Shown here: one piece after another, positions 38,849 to 39,171 of the stretch | Layout: each line of letters opens with the position of its first letter | How positions within the stretch are numbered: the stretch's first letter is position 1 | Assembly (NCBI RefSeq): GCF_004521965.1 | Contig: NZ_SDGK01000061.1 | Location: forward strand, 1-39,171 | DNA: 39,171 bases | Reading direction: 5' to 3' | From: Weissella cibaria | GTDB taxonomy: Bacteria; Bacillota; Bacilli; Lactobacillales; Lactobacillaceae | Position numbers and translations under genes: made by a program | The notes under the pieces: model-generated | The model's input: only the letters and a program-made list of their open reading frames with translations | Told to the model about the DNA's origin: nothing | Database searches by the model: none

Positions 38849-38895
38849 ACAAGTTTTAAAAAAGTGTTGACACTTAATTCGAAACTTGTTATTAT
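38849..38895 (+). promoter_or_regulatory. tRNA-cluster promoter inside nested inverted repeats
   Basis: TTGACA (38867-38872) and TATTAT (38890-38895) are 17 bases apart, a near-perfect housekeeping promoter. The -35 sits in AAGTGT-TG-ACACTT (38862-38875), and both are framed by AACAAGTTT (38849-38857) and AAACTTGTT (38882-38890), which touches the -10. The two palindromes have almost the same centre. tRNA-Leu starts about 34 bases after the likely transcription start. Confidence 0.85.
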
Positions 38896-38935
38896 ATAAA
38901 AGTTGTTTCAAGCGAATAACTTGAAGACGTCTGTT

Positions 38936-39017
38936 GCGGATGTGGCGGAACTGGCAGACGCGCTGGATTTAGGTTCCAGTGCCTTCGGGCGTGCAGGTTC
39001 GATTCCTGTCATCCGTA
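38936..39017 (+). tRNA. tRNA-Leu (anticodon TAG)
   Basis: An 82-nt class II tRNA with a short variable arm (GTGCCTTCGGGCGT). Acceptor GCGGATG pairs with CATCCGT (first pair G·U). The anticodon loop TTTAGGT gives TAG, which reads CUN codons. Discriminator A is right for Leu; CCA is not encoded. It is the first gene in the cluster. Confidence 0.93.
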
Positions 39018-39038
39018 TTATCGGTTTACGATAGACAT

Positions 39039-39111
39039 GCCGACTTAGCTCAGCTGGCAGAGCACTTCACTAGTAATGAAGGGGTCGCTGGTTCGAATCC
39101 AGTAGTCGGCA
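39039..39111 (+). tRNA. tRNA-Thr (anticodon AGT)
   Basis: A 73-nt tRNA: acceptor GCCGACT with AGTCGGC, D-arm with AGCTCAGCTGGCAGAGC, T-arm GGTTCGAATCC, and anticodon loop CTAGTAA giving AGT (Thr, ACN). A34 must probably be deaminated to inosine by TadA to read ACU, ACC and ACA. Most bacteria use GGT for this purpose. Discriminator A, CCA not encoded. It lies 21 bases after tRNA-Leu. Confidence 0.9.
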
Positions 39112-39117
39112 TTTGAT

Positions 39118-39171
39118 GCGAATATAGTTCAGTTGGTAGAACGCTACCTTGCCATGGTAGAGGTCGCGGGT
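39118..39171 (+). tRNA. tRNA-Gly (anticodon GCC), cut by window end
   Basis: The first 54 nt of a tRNA: GCGAATATAGTTCAGTTGG, anticodon stem CTACC/GGTAG with loop TTGCCAT giving GCC (Gly, GGY). The T-arm begins (GTCGCGGGT) as the window ends. It follows tRNA-Thr by six bases, so the three are one precursor, probably of a longer cluster beyond the edge. Confidence 0.88.

Overview
The window reads as the chromosome of a low-to-mid-GC lactic acid bacterium. Weissella or a near relative in the Lactobacillaceae is my best guess. This rests on gene content (MurT/GatD, PyrR-type attenuator, MucBP and SpaA-type surface proteins, LmrCD-like exporter, no atpI), on strong TTGGAGG-type ribosome binding sites and on many extended -10 promoters (TGGTAGAAT, TGGTACAAT). 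I could not run a database search, so the genus is an inference.

Two halves differ sharply. From 1 to about 20600, intact genes alternate with wrecks of accessory genes: exoA, a histidine phosphatase, hflX, a YdcF-family membrane protein, a heterodimeric ABC exporter, a MucBP-domain protein, manA and murT-gatD are intact. Between them lie eight broken genes or fragments: a MucBP surface protein whose tail is joined to the end of an AAA_14/DUF4143 ATPase, a CPBP membrane protease, a small membrane protein, a second AAA_14/DUF4143 ATPase, a SpaA-type pilin with a ruined sorting signal, a maltose/galactoside O-acetyltransferase, and a secreted HExxH protein broken by a single TAG. Two single tRNA genes (Glu-CTC, Asn-GTT) lie on the minus strand, each with a clear promoter and terminator.

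From 20700 to the end the window is a compact housekeeping block without a broken gene: tdk-prfA-prmC-tsaC-glyA-upp, then an NAD(P)-binding protein, a PNPOx-like protein and pyrP under a PyrR-type attenuator, then the complete F1Fo ATP synthase operon atpBEFHAGDC, a membrane-anchored M15/VanY D,D-carboxypeptidase-like protein, a deoxynucleoside kinase and serS. The window ends inside a tRNA cluster (Leu-TAG, Thr-AGT, Gly-GCC cut by the window edge) driven by a near-consensus promoter embedded in nested inverted repeats.

Functionally, upp, pyrP, tdk and the deoxynucleoside kinase form a nucleobase/nucleoside salvage theme. prfA, prmC, tsaC, hflX, serS and the tRNAs serve translation. murT-gatD amidates lipid II, and manA interconverts sugar phosphates. 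I did not find a convincing undescribed multi-gene system. The most notable signals are the concentrated decay of surface and accessory genes, a MurT with no cysteine (so no zinc ribbon), the single-stop metallopeptidase-like gene, and the nested palindromes on the tRNA promoter.
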